From positions 90,736 through 154,735 of the forward strand of contig CBDBVE010000016.1 of the NCBI GenBank assembly GCA_965212595.1: 64,000 nucleotides of DNA, read 5' to 3'. Below, piece after piece: positions 33,574 through 42,937 of this stretch (its first letter is position 1; every line of letters begins with the position of its first letter). The position numbers and the translations under genes were made by a program. The notes below the pieces were generated by a model. It made no database searches, was not told the origin of the DNA, and saw only the letters and a list, made by a program, of their open reading frames with translations. This stretch comes from Poritiphilus sp965212595 (GTDB taxonomy: Bacteria; Bacteroidota; Bacteroidia; Flavobacteriales; Flavobacteriaceae).

Positions 33574-33598
33574 TGCTTTCTCAACTTTATTTTACCCT

Positions 33599-33606
33599 TA
33601 AATTTG
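33599..33606 (+). promoter_or_regulatory. -7 box of the helicase-pdeM unit
   Basis: TAAATTTG, about 85 bp before the helicase ATG. The leader between shows no structure I can name. Confidence 0.5.
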
Positions 33607-33691
33607 TACCTTCACTAGGCTGTGCAAAAACCACCTTTAACGTCCACCATGGCGTCCTTTTAGGAATACCCGTCTAAGTTTTAAGTCTAAT

Positions 33692-36160
33692 ATGACCAGA
33701 AACCAACTTTATGAAGTTGCAGAAAATTGGTTCCATCAACAAAATTGGAAGCCTTTCCCCTTTCAAAAAAAGACCTGGACTGCCTTTTTACAGGGAAAGC
33801 ACGGCTTGCTAAATGCTCCCACCGGAAGTGGAAAGACCTATGCCCTTTGGTTTCCGATTGTTTTGGAATACATAAAAAGAAATCCGGATTATAAGAACAG
33901 GCATACCAAAGGCCTCAAAGCAATTTGGATTACGCCTCTAAGAGCGCTTTCCTTGGAAATCAAGCAATCAGCGGAACGCGTTACAAAAGATTTAGGCACC
34001 CCCCTTACGGTAGGAATTCGTACCGGAGACACCTCATCAGCGGAAAGGGCCAGGCAACGGAAAAGTATGCCCGACCTGCTGATCACAACTCCGGAAAGCT
34101 TGCACCTGCTGATGGCCACCAAGGGTTACGATCAGATTTTTAAGAACTGCCTTGCTATTGTCGTAGACGAATGGCATGAACTTTTGGGAACCAAAAGAGG
34201 GGTGCAAATGGAACTGGGCCTATCCAGGTTAAAAAGCCTTTCCAAAAATCTTCGAATTTGGGGAATTTCGGCAACTATAGGCAACCTGGAACAGGCACGT
34301 GAAGTTTTGTTAGGGCCAAACTCAGAGGCCCATCAGAACTCTGTATTGATAAGAGCAAAACTCAACAAAAAGATTACCGTAAAGAGCATTATCCCAGATG
34401 AAATGGAGGCCTTTCCCTGGCGCGGTCACCTGGGAATTCGACTGTTGGAAGCTGTCATTCCTATCATTAATAAGAGCAAAACTACACTGCTCTTTACCAA
34501 CACCAGAAGCCAATGCGAGATCTGGTTTCAAAAAATACTTGAGAAACACCCAGAGTTTGCCGGTGAAATTGCCATGCATCACGGTAGCATTAACAAGGAA
34601 ACAAGGATTTGGGTAGAGCAAGCCATACGAAATGAAAGCCTCAAAGCAGTAGTGTGCACCTCCAGTCTGGATCTTGGTGTAGACTTCGCTCCGGTTGAAA
34701 CTGTCGTACAAATAGGTGGGCCCAAAGGAGTAGCCCGTTTTTTACAACGCGCAGGACGCAGTGGCCACCGCCCTGGAAAAGAAAGCGTCATATATTTCCT
34801 GCCTACTCACGCCATAGAGTTAGTAGAGGCCTCGGCCTTGCAACAGGCTGTAAAGACTATGGCCATGGAAGATAGAATTCCGTACCTGAACAGTTTTGAT
34901 GTACTGGTACAATACCTGACAACCTTAGCGGTTTCTGATGGGTTTTTCCCGGATGAGATCTTCCCAGAAATAGCCCAAACCTTTTGTTTTCAAGGTATCA
35001 CAAAAGAACAGTGGCAATGGCTCTTAAACTTTCTTGTTTTGGGTAGTCAAAGCCTGCAGTCTTATGACGAATACAAAAAAGTAGTTATTGAAGAAGATGG
35101 AAGGCTTAAGGTGAATAACAAAGGGGTGGCGATGCGGCACAGATTTCAGATTGGTACCATTGTAGGCGATGCGAATATAACAGTGAGGTATCAAAAAGGG
35201 GGCTATATAGGCACTATAGAAGAATCATTCATTTCAAAGCTTTCACCCGGTGACGTATTTACATTTGCGGGAAGAAATCTTGAATTTATAAGAGTAAAAG
35301 GGATGCAGGCGCAGGTTCGGAACTCCTCCAGGAAGACGAAAAAGGTACCTAGTTGGATGGGGGGCCGCCTTACGCTCTCATCAGAAATGTCGAAAATTTT
35401 AAGAGAAGAGTTATATACGGCCGGGATGAATACCAAAGAGCAATCTGAAGAGATTATCGCGCTTACTTCCTTGTTTGACAGGCAGCGCCTGGAAAGTATT
35501 GTCCCCAATCATAAGCAATTCCTTATAGAAACCTTTGAATCAAGAGATGGGTTCCATCATATCTTCTATCCTTTCGAAGGAAGATTTGTACATGAAGCCA
35601 TGGGTAGTCTGCTAGGCTATCGGGTGAGCTTGTTAAGTCCTATCACTTTTTCACTGGCGTTTAACGACTATGGTTTTGAGCTTTTGTCAGACAAACAAAT
35701 CGACATACAGCAGCTGCTTGACAACGATTTGTTTACACCCGACTTTCTTCTGGACGACTTGCAAAAAAGTCTGAATTCCACAGAAATGGCTAAGCGCAAA
35801 TTCAGAGACATTGCTGTAATTAGTGGGTTGGTTTTTACCGGTTACCCTGAAAAAGGCATCAAGATGAAGCACCTACAAGGCAATTCTTCTCTTCTTTTCG
35901 ATGTATTTAAAGACTACGAACCAGACAATATCCTATATCAGCAGGCATACAGGGAGACCTTTGAACATCAACTGGAAGAAGGTAGGCTGCGCCTTGCATT
36001 AGAGCGAATTTCACAGCAACAAATCGTATGGAAAGCCTGCCAGGAGCCCACCCCCTTCTCATTTCCAATAATAACAGATAGGCTTAGAGAAAAGCTTAGT
36101 AGCGAGAAGCTGGCCGACAGAATCAGGAAAATGACCGCTAAACTAATGAGAAGGTCATAA
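33692..36160 (+). CDS. Ligase-associated DNA damage response DEXH-box helicase (Lhr-like)
   Basis: Superfamily 2 helicase of 822 residues. Walker A APTGSGKTY at 42-50, DEWH box at 159-162, SATIGN (motif III) near 193-198, helicase-C with TSSLDLGVDFAPVE and the motif VI QRAGRSGHR, then an Lhr-type WH/beta-sheet C-terminal region. In Bacteroidota this family sits with an ATP-dependent DNA ligase, an exonuclease and PdeM. Here only pdeM follows (51 bp downstream); ligase and exonuclease are not in the window. Confidence 0.92.
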   Translation: MTRNQLYEVAENWFHQQNWKPFPFQKKTWTAFLQGKHGLLNAPTGSGKTYALWFPIVLEYIKRNPDYKNRHTKGLKAIWITPLRALSLEIKQSAERVTKDLGTPLTVGIRTGDTSSAERARQRKSMPDLLITTPESLHLLMATKGYDQIFKNCLAIVVDEWHELLGTKRGVQMELGLSRLKSLSKNLRIWGISATIGNLEQAREVLLGPNSEAHQNSVLIRAKLNKKITVKSIIPDEMEAFPWRGHLGIRLLEAVIPIINKSKTTLLFTNTRSQCEIWFQKILEKHPEFAGEIAMHHGSINKETRIWVEQAIRNESLKAVVCTSSLDLGVDFAPVETVVQIGGPKGVARFLQRAGRSGHRPGKESVIYFLPTHAIELVEASALQQAVKTMAMEDRIPYLNSFDVLVQYLTTLAVSDGFFPDEIFPEIAQTFCFQGITKEQWQWLLNFLVLGSQSLQSYDEYKKVVIEEDGRLKVNNKGVAMRHRFQIGTIVGDANITVRYQKGGYIGTIEESFISKLSPGDVFTFAGRNLEFIRVKGMQAQVRNSSRKTKKVPSWMGGRLTLSSEMSKILREELYTAGMNTKEQSEEIIALTSLFDRQRLESIVPNHKQFLIETFESRDGFHHIFYPFEGRFVHEAMGSLLGYRVSLLSPITFSLAFNDYGFELLSDKQIDIQQLLDNDLFTPDFLLDDLQKSLNSTEMAKRKFRDIAVISGLVFTGYPEKGIKMKHLQGNSSLLFDVFKDYEPDNILYQQAYRETFEHQLEEGRLRLALERISQQQIVWKACQEPTPFSFPIITDRLREKLSSEKLADRIRKMTAKLMRRS

Positions 36161-36211
36161 GCCAGCTTTATAGGTTTTGCCAGGCTAGATTAGTCTCACT
36201 ATTTTTGGAAT

Positions 36212-36844
36212 GTGACTGCAAAAGTTCAGATAAGAGATCAGAATTTTATACTTCATCCTAGCGGGGCTATGTTTTGGCAAGAACAGGCTACCTTGCTCAT
36301 AAGCGATGTGCACTTAGGAAAGGTGACACATTTTAGAAAGTATGGTGCCGCAGTACCTAAGGGCGCAGCGAAAAGGAATTTCGAACTTCTTGATGAAGCC
36401 CTATCTTTTTTTGATGTTCAACGCATTTGTTTCCTGGGAGACCTATTCCATTCTTACCTGAATAAGGAATGGGACCTCTTTGAGCATTGGGTCCAGAAAA
36501 CAGCTCTAAAAATGGTTTTGGTAGTAGGCAACCACGATCTTATCTCTCCGCATAAATACGAAGACCTGGGCATTGCCGTAATGGACGAGATGCAAATGGG
36601 TGGTTTTTTATTGACGCATCATCCGGAGCAGCGAGAAGGGTTTTTTAACTTCTCGGGGCATATACATCCTGCAATTAAACTTAGGGGCCGGGGTAAACAA
36701 TCCTTAAGACTGCCTTGTTTTTTTAAAGCCAAACATCAAATGATCTTACCAGCATTTGGAGAGTTTACCGGAAGTCATTGTCTGGAAAAAGAAAAGGGAG
36801 ACGAAGTCTATGCGATTGCCGATGCGACGGTAATAAAAATTTAG
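36212..36844 (+). CDS. pdeM: Ligase-associated DNA damage response endonuclease PdeM
   Basis: Metallophosphoesterase of 210 residues with the canonical motifs: DVHLGK (about 32-37), GDLFHS (about 75-80), GNHD (about 107-110), and SGHIHP near the C-terminus. These ligate two metal ions for phosphodiester cleavage. Start is GTG at 36212. Partner of the upstream helicase in DNA repair, as the family name implies; the exact substrate is not known to me. Confidence 0.92.
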   Translation: MTAKVQIRDQNFILHPSGAMFWQEQATLLISDVHLGKVTHFRKYGAAVPKGAAKRNFELLDEALSFFDVQRICFLGDLFHSYLNKEWDLFEHWVQKTALKMVLVVGNHDLISPHKYEDLGIAVMDEMQMGGFLLTHHPEQREGFFNFSGHIHPAIKLRGRGKQSLRLPCFFKAKHQMILPAFGEFTGSHCLEKEKGDEVYAIADATVIKI

Positions 36845-36876
36845 GGCCTTTCCTTGGGTGTGCATACCCCAGCGCT

Positions 36877-36884
36877 TATATTTG
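36877..36884 (+). promoter_or_regulatory. -7 box before mfd
   Basis: TATATTTG, 15 bp before the TTG start chosen for mfd. It lies inside the longer open frame that begins with GTG at 36858 and argues against that start. Confidence 0.5.
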
Positions 36885-36899
36885 CAGAAAATAAAACAG

Positions 36900-39800
36900 T
36901 TGACCAAATCTACAATTCAACAGCTGTTTCACAAGTCTCCTCAGCTAAGGAAACTAGGGAATTCTATTGCCGTTCGCGAAAAAAACGTTCAACTTAAAGG
37001 TCTTACAGGGTCTGCCGTTTCTTTCCTGATTTCTGAAGCATTCAGAATAGCAGACAAGCCATTTTTAGTCATTTTCAATGACAAAGAGGAAGCAGCATAT
37101 CATCTTAACGACCTGGAACAGCTTCTGGGCTCAAAAAACGTACTTTTCTATCCCGGCAGTTATCGCAGACCCTATCAAATAGAAGAAACAGATAATGCGA
37201 ATGTTTTACTGCGCGCCGAGGTACTCAACCGAATTAACTCAAGGAAAAAGCCAGCTGCAATTATCACCTACCCGGATGCGCTTTTTGAAAAGGTAGTCAC
37301 GCGAAAGGAACTCAATAAAAGCACTTTAAAAATAAGGCTTGGAGACACCCTGACTTTAGATTTCTTGAATGAAGTATTATTTGAATATCAATTTAAGCGT
37401 GTTGATTTTGTCACCGAACCGGGTGAATTTTCTGTTCGCGGCGGCATCGTTGACGTCTTTTCTTTTTCGCATAACGAGCCTTACAGAATAGAATTTTTCG
37501 GAGATGAAATTGAAAGTATTCGAACTTTTGATGTTGAAACACAACTGTCTACAGACAAGATTAAAAAAATCTCTTTAATCCCTAATGTAGAAAATAAGTT
37601 CTTGAATGAAACACGTGAGAGTTTTCTAAAATACATCTCAGCAGAAACCGTTATTTTTGTAAAGAACAGCGATTTGTTGCTGGGGAGGATCGACTCGTTT
37701 TTTGAAAAGGCTCAAGAAGCTTTTGCAGAACTTTCAAAAGAACTCAAACATGAGCAACCTGAGGAATTATTCAGCACTTCCGCATTACTCAGTAAGCAGT
37801 TAAAGGAATTTTGCCTGATTTCTATGGAATCAGACCAAGTTGCGCCCGGGCAGGAGGAGCAGACCCGGATTCAATTCCAAACGCTTCCGCAACCCTCATT
37901 TAATAAAAAGTTCAACCTGCTCATTAATAACCTTAACGAGAATCATAAAGCGGGTTACAAGAACTACATTTTCTGCGCGACTGAGCAACAAGCCAAGCGT
38001 TTCCAGGATATATTTGAAGAGGTTTCAGAGGAAGTACATTATAAAACCTTGGTGTTTCCTATATATAAGGGTTTCATAGACAGAGATCTCAAAATTGCCT
38101 GCTATACCGATCATCAGATCTTTGAAAGATATCATAAGTTTTCACTTAAAAACGGATACGCAAAGAAACAGGCTATTACGCTAAAAGAGCTCAACCGCCT
38201 TGAGGTTGGAGACTATGTAACCCATATAGATCACGGGATTGGAAAATTTGGAGGGCTTCAAAAAATTGATGTGGAAGGAAGTATGCAGGAAGCAATTAAA
38301 TTGATGTATGGAGACCGCGATATTCTCTATGTAAGCATTCATTCTCTTCATAAAATATCTAAATACAACGGTAAGGACGGCGCTGTTCCCAAGATTTATA
38401 AGCTAGGTTCTGCCGCCTGGAAAAAACTAAAGCAAAAAACGAAGTCGAGAGTCAAAAAAATTGCGTTCGACCTCATCAAAGTATATGCAAAAAGGCGGCT
38501 TGAAAAAGGGTTTCAATACCAGCCAGATAGTTACTTACAGCACGAACTAGAGGCTTCTTTTATTTATGAAGATACTCCAGATCAAAGCACAGCGACCGCT
38601 GATATTAAAGCAGATATGGAAAGTGAAAGGCCAATGGACCGCCTGGTATGCGGAGACGTAGGCTTTGGGAAGACCGAAGTTGCCATCAGAGCCGCTTTTA
38701 AAGCAGTAGATAACGGCAAGCAGGTAGCGATCTTAGTACCCACAACAATTCTGGCCTTTCAGCACCAAAGGACATTTAAAGAACGGCTAAAAGAAATGCC
38801 GGTTATCATAGATTATCTAAACAGGTTTAGAACAGCTAAAGAAAAACGTGAAATTCTTGAAAACCTGGCCTCGGGCAAAATTGATATTATTATTGGAACC
38901 CATCAATTGGTCAACAAAAATGTAGTCTTTAAAGATCTTGGTTTACTTATTGTCGATGAGGAACAAAAATTTGGAGTTGCGGTTAAAGATAAACTGAAGT
39001 CTATTAAGGAAAATGTAGATGTACTCACCCTGACCGCCACCCCAATTCCCAGAACTTTGCAGTTTAGTTTAATGGCCGCAAGAGATTTATCTGTTATAAA
39101 TACCCCTCCCCCGAACCGCTATCCTATAGAAAGCAGTGTAACTCGCTTTAACGAAGAAATCATTAGGGATGCCGTGATCTATGAGATACAACGTGGAGGA
39201 CAGATATTCTTTATTCACAACAGGATTGAGAACATCCGCGAAGTGGCCGGACTAATTCAGCGCCTGGTCCCGGATGCCAAAATTAGAATTGGGCACGGCC
39301 AGATGGAGGGAAAGAAACTTGAACATTTGATGCTGTCCTTTATGAATGGAGAGTTCGATGTGCTCGTTTCAACAACCATCGTGGAAAGTGGATTGGATGT
39401 CACGAATGCCAACACTATTTTCATCAACAATGCCAATAATTTTGGACTAAGTGATCTACACCAAATGCGTGGACGGGTGGGCCGAAGCAATAAAAAAGCC
39501 TTTTGCTTTTTCATCACTCCACCATATGATGTGATGACTCCTGATGCTCGCAAGCGCATTCAGGCTTTAGAACAATTCACCGAACTTGGAAGTGGTTTTA
39601 ATATCGCTATGAAGGATCTTGAAATACGAGGAGCTGGCGATATATTAGGCGGAGAGCAAAGTGGATTTATTAATGAGATAGGGTTTGAGGCCTACCAAAA
39701 GATCCTCTCGGAAGCCATCGAAGAGCTCAAAGAAAATGAATTCAAAGACCTCTACAAAGAGGTAGATACGGTACCAAAGGTCTTTGTAAAAGAAACGCAA

Positions 39801-40268
39801 ATTGATTCTGATTTTGAATTGCTCTTCCCCGATGATTATGTCAACAATATTACAGAACGCCTCAATCTTTACACAGAGTTAAACACTATCAAAGAGGAAA
39901 AGGCATTAAATGAGTTTGAGTTGCGACTAATAGACAGATTCGGGGAAATTCCTTCCCAGGTAGAAGACTTAATAAATTCTGTACGCATCAAATGGATTGC
40001 TAAACAGATTGGGTTAGAAAAATTGGTGATGAAGAAAGGGAAGCTCATCGGGTATTTCATTTCGGATCAGCAGTCAGATTTTTATCAAAGTAGCGCTTTC
40101 ACAAGCATACTTCAGTTTGTGCAGGCAAATCCGAAGCGTTGTGAGCTTAAGGAAAAACAAACGAGAAATGGGCTGCGCCTTTTACTCATTTTTGATTCGA
40201 TTAATTCTGTGGATAAAGCGTTAAAAGTGTTAGCGCCTCTTGCAACTTCACCCGAGGCGGTAACCTAA
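36900..40268 (+). CDS. mfd: Transcription-repair coupling factor
   Basis: ATP-dependent translocase that removes stalled RNA polymerase and recruits UvrA. N-terminal UvrB-homology module (ITYPDALFEKVV, GEFSVRGGIVDVFSF), RNA polymerase-interacting CarD-like domain (about 430-530, LEVGDYVTHIDHGIGKFGG), RecG-like helicase with Walker A GDVGFGKT (585-592), DEEQ (686-689) and TATPIPRTL, then the TRCF C-terminal domain. About 1122 residues from the TTG at 36900, which I prefer because homologues begin near MTKSTIQQLF and a -7 box lies just upstream; the GTG at 36858 would add 14 residues. Third DNA-repair gene in a row. Confidence 0.95.
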   Translation: MTKSTIQQLFHKSPQLRKLGNSIAVREKNVQLKGLTGSAVSFLISEAFRIADKPFLVIFNDKEEAAYHLNDLEQLLGSKNVLFYPGSYRRPYQIEETDNANVLLRAEVLNRINSRKKPAAIITYPDALFEKVVTRKELNKSTLKIRLGDTLTLDFLNEVLFEYQFKRVDFVTEPGEFSVRGGIVDVFSFSHNEPYRIEFFGDEIESIRTFDVETQLSTDKIKKISLIPNVENKFLNETRESFLKYISAETVIFVKNSDLLLGRIDSFFEKAQEAFAELSKELKHEQPEELFSTSALLSKQLKEFCLISMESDQVAPGQEEQTRIQFQTLPQPSFNKKFNLLINNLNENHKAGYKNYIFCATEQQAKRFQDIFEEVSEEVHYKTLVFPIYKGFIDRDLKIACYTDHQIFERYHKFSLKNGYAKKQAITLKELNRLEVGDYVTHIDHGIGKFGGLQKIDVEGSMQEAIKLMYGDRDILYVSIHSLHKISKYNGKDGAVPKIYKLGSAAWKKLKQKTKSRVKKIAFDLIKVYAKRRLEKGFQYQPDSYLQHELEASFIYEDTPDQSTATADIKADMESERPMDRLVCGDVGFGKTEVAIRAAFKAVDNGKQVAILVPTTILAFQHQRTFKERLKEMPVIIDYLNRFRTAKEKREILENLASGKIDIIIGTHQLVNKNVVFKDLGLLIVDEEQKFGVAVKDKLKSIKENVDVLTLTATPIPRTLQFSLMAARDLSVINTPPPNRYPIESSVTRFNEEIIRDAVIYEIQRGGQIFFIHNRIENIREVAGLIQRLVPDAKIRIGHGQMEGKKLEHLMLSFMNGEFDVLVSTTIVESGLDVTNANTIFINNANNFGLSDLHQMRGRVGRSNKKAFCFFITPPYDVMTPDARKRIQALEQFTELGSGFNIAMKDLEIRGAGDILGGEQSGFINEIGFEAYQKILSEAIEELKENEFKDLYKEVDTVPKVFVKETQIDSDFELLFPDDYVNNITERLNLYTELNTIKEEKALNEFELRLIDRFGEIPSQVEDLINSVRIKWIAKQIGLEKLVMKKGKLIGYFISDQQSDFYQSSAFTSILQFVQANPKRCELKEKQTRNGLRLLLIFDSINSVDKALKVLAPLATSPEAVT

Positions 40269-40296
40269 GGTATTTCGATATGAGGACAGAAAAGTT

Positions 40297-41613
40297 ATGA
40301 AGAAAGTTATTTTATTAGCAGGCTTGATTGCATTTCTAAAACTGGGAGCACAGCATAGCATCTCCGGAACCTTTAGACCTGCGGAAAACTTTAACTGGCT
40401 CATTGCCTATAAGTTGACGTCAACAGGTCAAAACTACATTGGAAATGCAGAAATTAAAGAAGGTGCATTTGTTCTCAATCTACCGAAGAATAGCGTTTCC
40501 GGATCATACCGATTGGTATATGCAGTACCTCAAGAGGACTTCTATTTTGATGTTCTCTATGACGGAAAAGAAGGCATTGAACTTTCTTTTGATGCTGTGA
40601 CCGGATTGAAATTTTATAATTCTGAAGAGAACATTTTGCGATCCTCCTACTTTAGGGAAATTAGCAATTTGCAAGAGCAGCTAATGGCTTATTATGCCTT
40701 GAGATCTAAAGAGAACAAAAAGTTGAAGGAGATTGTAGATCAAATTGCAGAAACCCAGAAAGACTACGAGGAACGAGCCAAAGACTTGCTTGCGGAAGTT
40801 TTTATAAAGGCCAATACTCCTTATATTCCAGGCCAGCGAGAGCCTGTTGGAACCTACCTGGAAAATAGAAAGAAAAACTATTTTGACGCGCTTGATTTTG
40901 ATCAACCACTTTTGAGAGCTTCAGATTTCTTGAAAAAGAAGATTATAGATTTTGCGCTGACGGTACATCCCCTGGAACTCAAATCCTCTAAAGGAACCGA
41001 GGAAACCATTAAGGAAAATATTAGAATTGTAGCCAAGGCAATTGCAGGTGTGGATGACGACTATTCAGCTGTAATTCTCTATGAACTTTGGAAAGAACTA
41101 ATAGATCACGACTTGTTCGATGCCGCCGATTTCCTTTACCAGAAGGTTCTAAGAGCTGTGGTGGAGCGTACAGAAAAACTGGTGATCATTCAGGAAATTG
41201 AGCTTTATAACAGACTCCGCCTTGGGGCGAGAGCCCCTGAGCTTCATTGGCAAAAAGATGGGGTTTTCTATGGCCTTGACGATCTGGAAAAAAACGAACG
41301 GTATATTTTAGTTTTTTGGAGCAGTACTTGCTCACATTGCTTAAATGAGCTACCAAAACTTCATACCAAACTAAGCAGCTATAAAAACATTGGCATTATG
41401 GCCATTGGACTGGAAGACGAAGCAGAAAACTGGAAAAAAGAAGCTGCGAGATTCCCTAATTTTCAACATACCATAGCCCTTGGAAAATGGGAAAGCGATT
41501 ATGCCTTACGCTACGGAATTATAAAAACTCCCACCTACTTCATCCTGGATGCCGATAAGAGAATTACTGCCAAACCTGAAGATTATGATGAATTACTGCA
41601 ACTTCTGGATTAA
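40297..41613 (+). CDS. Secreted TlpA/thioredoxin-like protein with long N-terminal region, 438 aa
   Basis: Signal peptide (1-18, ending LKLGAQ). Residues 20-290 form a DUF4369-like beta domain plus helical region, as is common in Bacteroidota periplasmic thiol-disulfide proteins. The C-terminal redoxin domain (about 305-438) has an active-site C345-S-H-C348 and the cis-Pro in KTPTYFILD. Probably a periplasmic thiol-disulfide oxidoreductase; partner unknown. Starts 29 bp after mfd. Confidence 0.87.
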   Translation: MKKVILLAGLIAFLKLGAQHSISGTFRPAENFNWLIAYKLTSTGQNYIGNAEIKEGAFVLNLPKNSVSGSYRLVYAVPQEDFYFDVLYDGKEGIELSFDAVTGLKFYNSEENILRSSYFREISNLQEQLMAYYALRSKENKKLKEIVDQIAETQKDYEERAKDLLAEVFIKANTPYIPGQREPVGTYLENRKKNYFDALDFDQPLLRASDFLKKKIIDFALTVHPLELKSSKGTEETIKENIRIVAKAIAGVDDDYSAVILYELWKELIDHDLFDAADFLYQKVLRAVVERTEKLVIIQEIELYNRLRLGARAPELHWQKDGVFYGLDDLEKNERYILVFWSSTCSHCLNELPKLHTKLSSYKNIGIMAIGLEDEAENWKKEAARFPNFQHTIALGKWESDYALRYGIIKTPTYFILDADKRITAKPEDYDELLQLLD

Positions 41614-41650
41614 ACGGTAAAATAAGGCTAAACCGTTAGAAGTTATGCCT

Positions 41651-42310
41651 TTATAATGTCTTTAAGTCCTTTATGGTCTTAAATGCGCTATCAACCTGAT
41701 CGTCGTTCACGAGAATCGTAAATTCATTAGTGGTTGATATCACTTCATATAAAATGATCCCTTCCCAGGCCAAACGCTGGAATATAAAATAGTAGATGCC
41801 GGGAACAGAGACATTTTCTGCAGGTAGCTTAACAGTTATAGATGAAAGGTTCCCCGCTTTCTGAGTGCATTTTTCCCCCTTAAATAGCTGCTCTACGGTA
41901 TCATCCAAACTGTTGCTTACTACAATATTCAATTCATTGACTCCGCGCGAAGAGGTATAAAAGACATCTTTGTTTTTGTTGACCTTTTCTAATAGTAATC
42001 CTTGATTTTCAAGAATAGAATCGGAAACCAGGAAAGTAAAATCTGTAAGCGAGGACCTCACCGTGATTTCTCCAATATTCTTCAAGACCTTAATTATTCT
42101 GTGCGTTGCCCTAAACTCCATGTCATCAGACAATCGCTTTAGTGCCATAACAATGGCCCCGTTGCGGATCTCTTTCCCCAATTCTTCCTCAATCTCCGGT
42201 TTTACAATACGAGATAGTGAAGTGAGATTAATAATCCCCTGGGCTAGGGCGCTTTGCAAAAAAGGTTTCTTTTTGATGTAATGCTCAACTACGGCAGAAA
42301 TAGTTTTCAT
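41651..42310 (-). CDS. ACT-domain protein, aspartokinase-like regulatory protein, 219 aa
   Basis: No kinase domain. Residues 1-75 are a small helical domain (EIRNGAIVMALKRLSDD at about 45-61). About 80-215 carry two ACT-like halves; VPGIYYFIFQRLAWEGIILYEVIST (about 167-191) matches the C-terminal ACT of aspartate kinases. Such proteins are widespread in Flavobacteriaceae and are sometimes annotated as aspartate kinase, which is misleading. Possibly a free regulatory or ligand-sensing protein. Strong promoter at 42328-42359. Confidence 0.75.
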   Translation of the reverse strand: MKTISAVVEHYIKKKPFLQSALAQGIINLTSLSRIVKPEIEEELGKEIRNGAIVMALKRLSDDMEFRATHRIIKVLKNIGEITVRSSLTDFTFLVSDSILENQGLLLEKVNKNKDVFYTSSRGVNELNIVVSNSLDDTVEQLFKGEKCTQKAGNLSSITVKLPAENVSVPGIYYFIFQRLAWEGIILYEVISTTNEFTILVNDDQVDSAFKTIKDLKTL

Positions 42311-42327
42311 TGGATCAGGCTATTTGT

Positions 42328-42359
42328 CAAAAATAACAATTTGTTATAAATAAAACAAA
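42328..42359 (-). promoter_or_regulatory. Promoter of the ACT-domain gene
   Basis: Minus strand TTTG (42356-42359), 20-bp spacer, TATTTTTG (42328-42335), 17 bp before the ATG. One of the best promoter matches in the window. Confidence 0.75.
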
Positions 42360-42389
42360 TTAGTTTTTTTCAAAACAACCTTATAGTTC

Positions 42390-42749
42390 TTAAAAGTGGT
42401 AAAATGCATTTTCCAGATGTTCTATCTTGTAAGTGCTGCCCCGTTTTAAAATTGTAATAATATCAAAACGCACTTCTACTTCAAGATCGTTCTTAAGAAC
42501 GTAGTGGTCAGTAGCCATAACCAAAAGCTTTATTTTCTTCTCAGTTACCATCTGCGCTACGCTTTCAAGGTGTTCCGAACTTCTTGATTTAACTTCTACA
42601 ACAGCTAGAATATCCTCTTTTCTCGCAATGATATCAACCTCCGCTTTTAAATACCTGTAATTTCTTTGAACAATCTCATAACCCCTTGTTTTCAGGTAGT
42701 TAACGGCCAGTTGTTCTCCAATTTTACCAAATTCGCTTGAAGTTTGCAT
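42390..42749 (-). CDS. YraN family endonuclease-like protein (UPF0102)
   Basis: 119-residue protein with a restriction-endonuclease-like fold signature: GKIGEQLAVNYLKTRGYEIV at about 8-27, then E-V-D (LKAEVDIIARK), and VVEVKSRS (about 48-55), the E...D...ExK metal site. Family members are small nuclease-like proteins linked to replication or Holliday-junction processing by homology only. Same strand as the ACT gene, 79 bp upstream of it. Confidence 0.9.
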   Translation of the reverse strand: MQTSSEFGKIGEQLAVNYLKTRGYEIVQRNYRYLKAEVDIIARKEDILAVVEVKSRSSEHLESVAQMVTEKKIKLLVMATDHYVLKNDLEVEVRFDIITILKRGSTYKIEHLENAFYHF

Positions 42750-42937
42750 CGGTATTTTTAATTCTTAAAAAAATAGGTAATTCATCGAAAAATTAACATT
42801 TCGTTCCCAAATATCGATTCGAAGCTTGTATATTGGCCGCAGAATAACGAAAATAACTGGATTATAATAATATCCCTACAGTTTAAGCGTTAAGAATTAG
42901 CCCCTAAACACATGAACGTTCTTAAAGCCTACAAACT

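Noticed and set aside
36858..36899. GTG start of mfd at 36858
   Set aside because: The extra 14 codons contain a perfect -7 box and do not match the usual N-terminus; TTG 36900 preferred, not proven.
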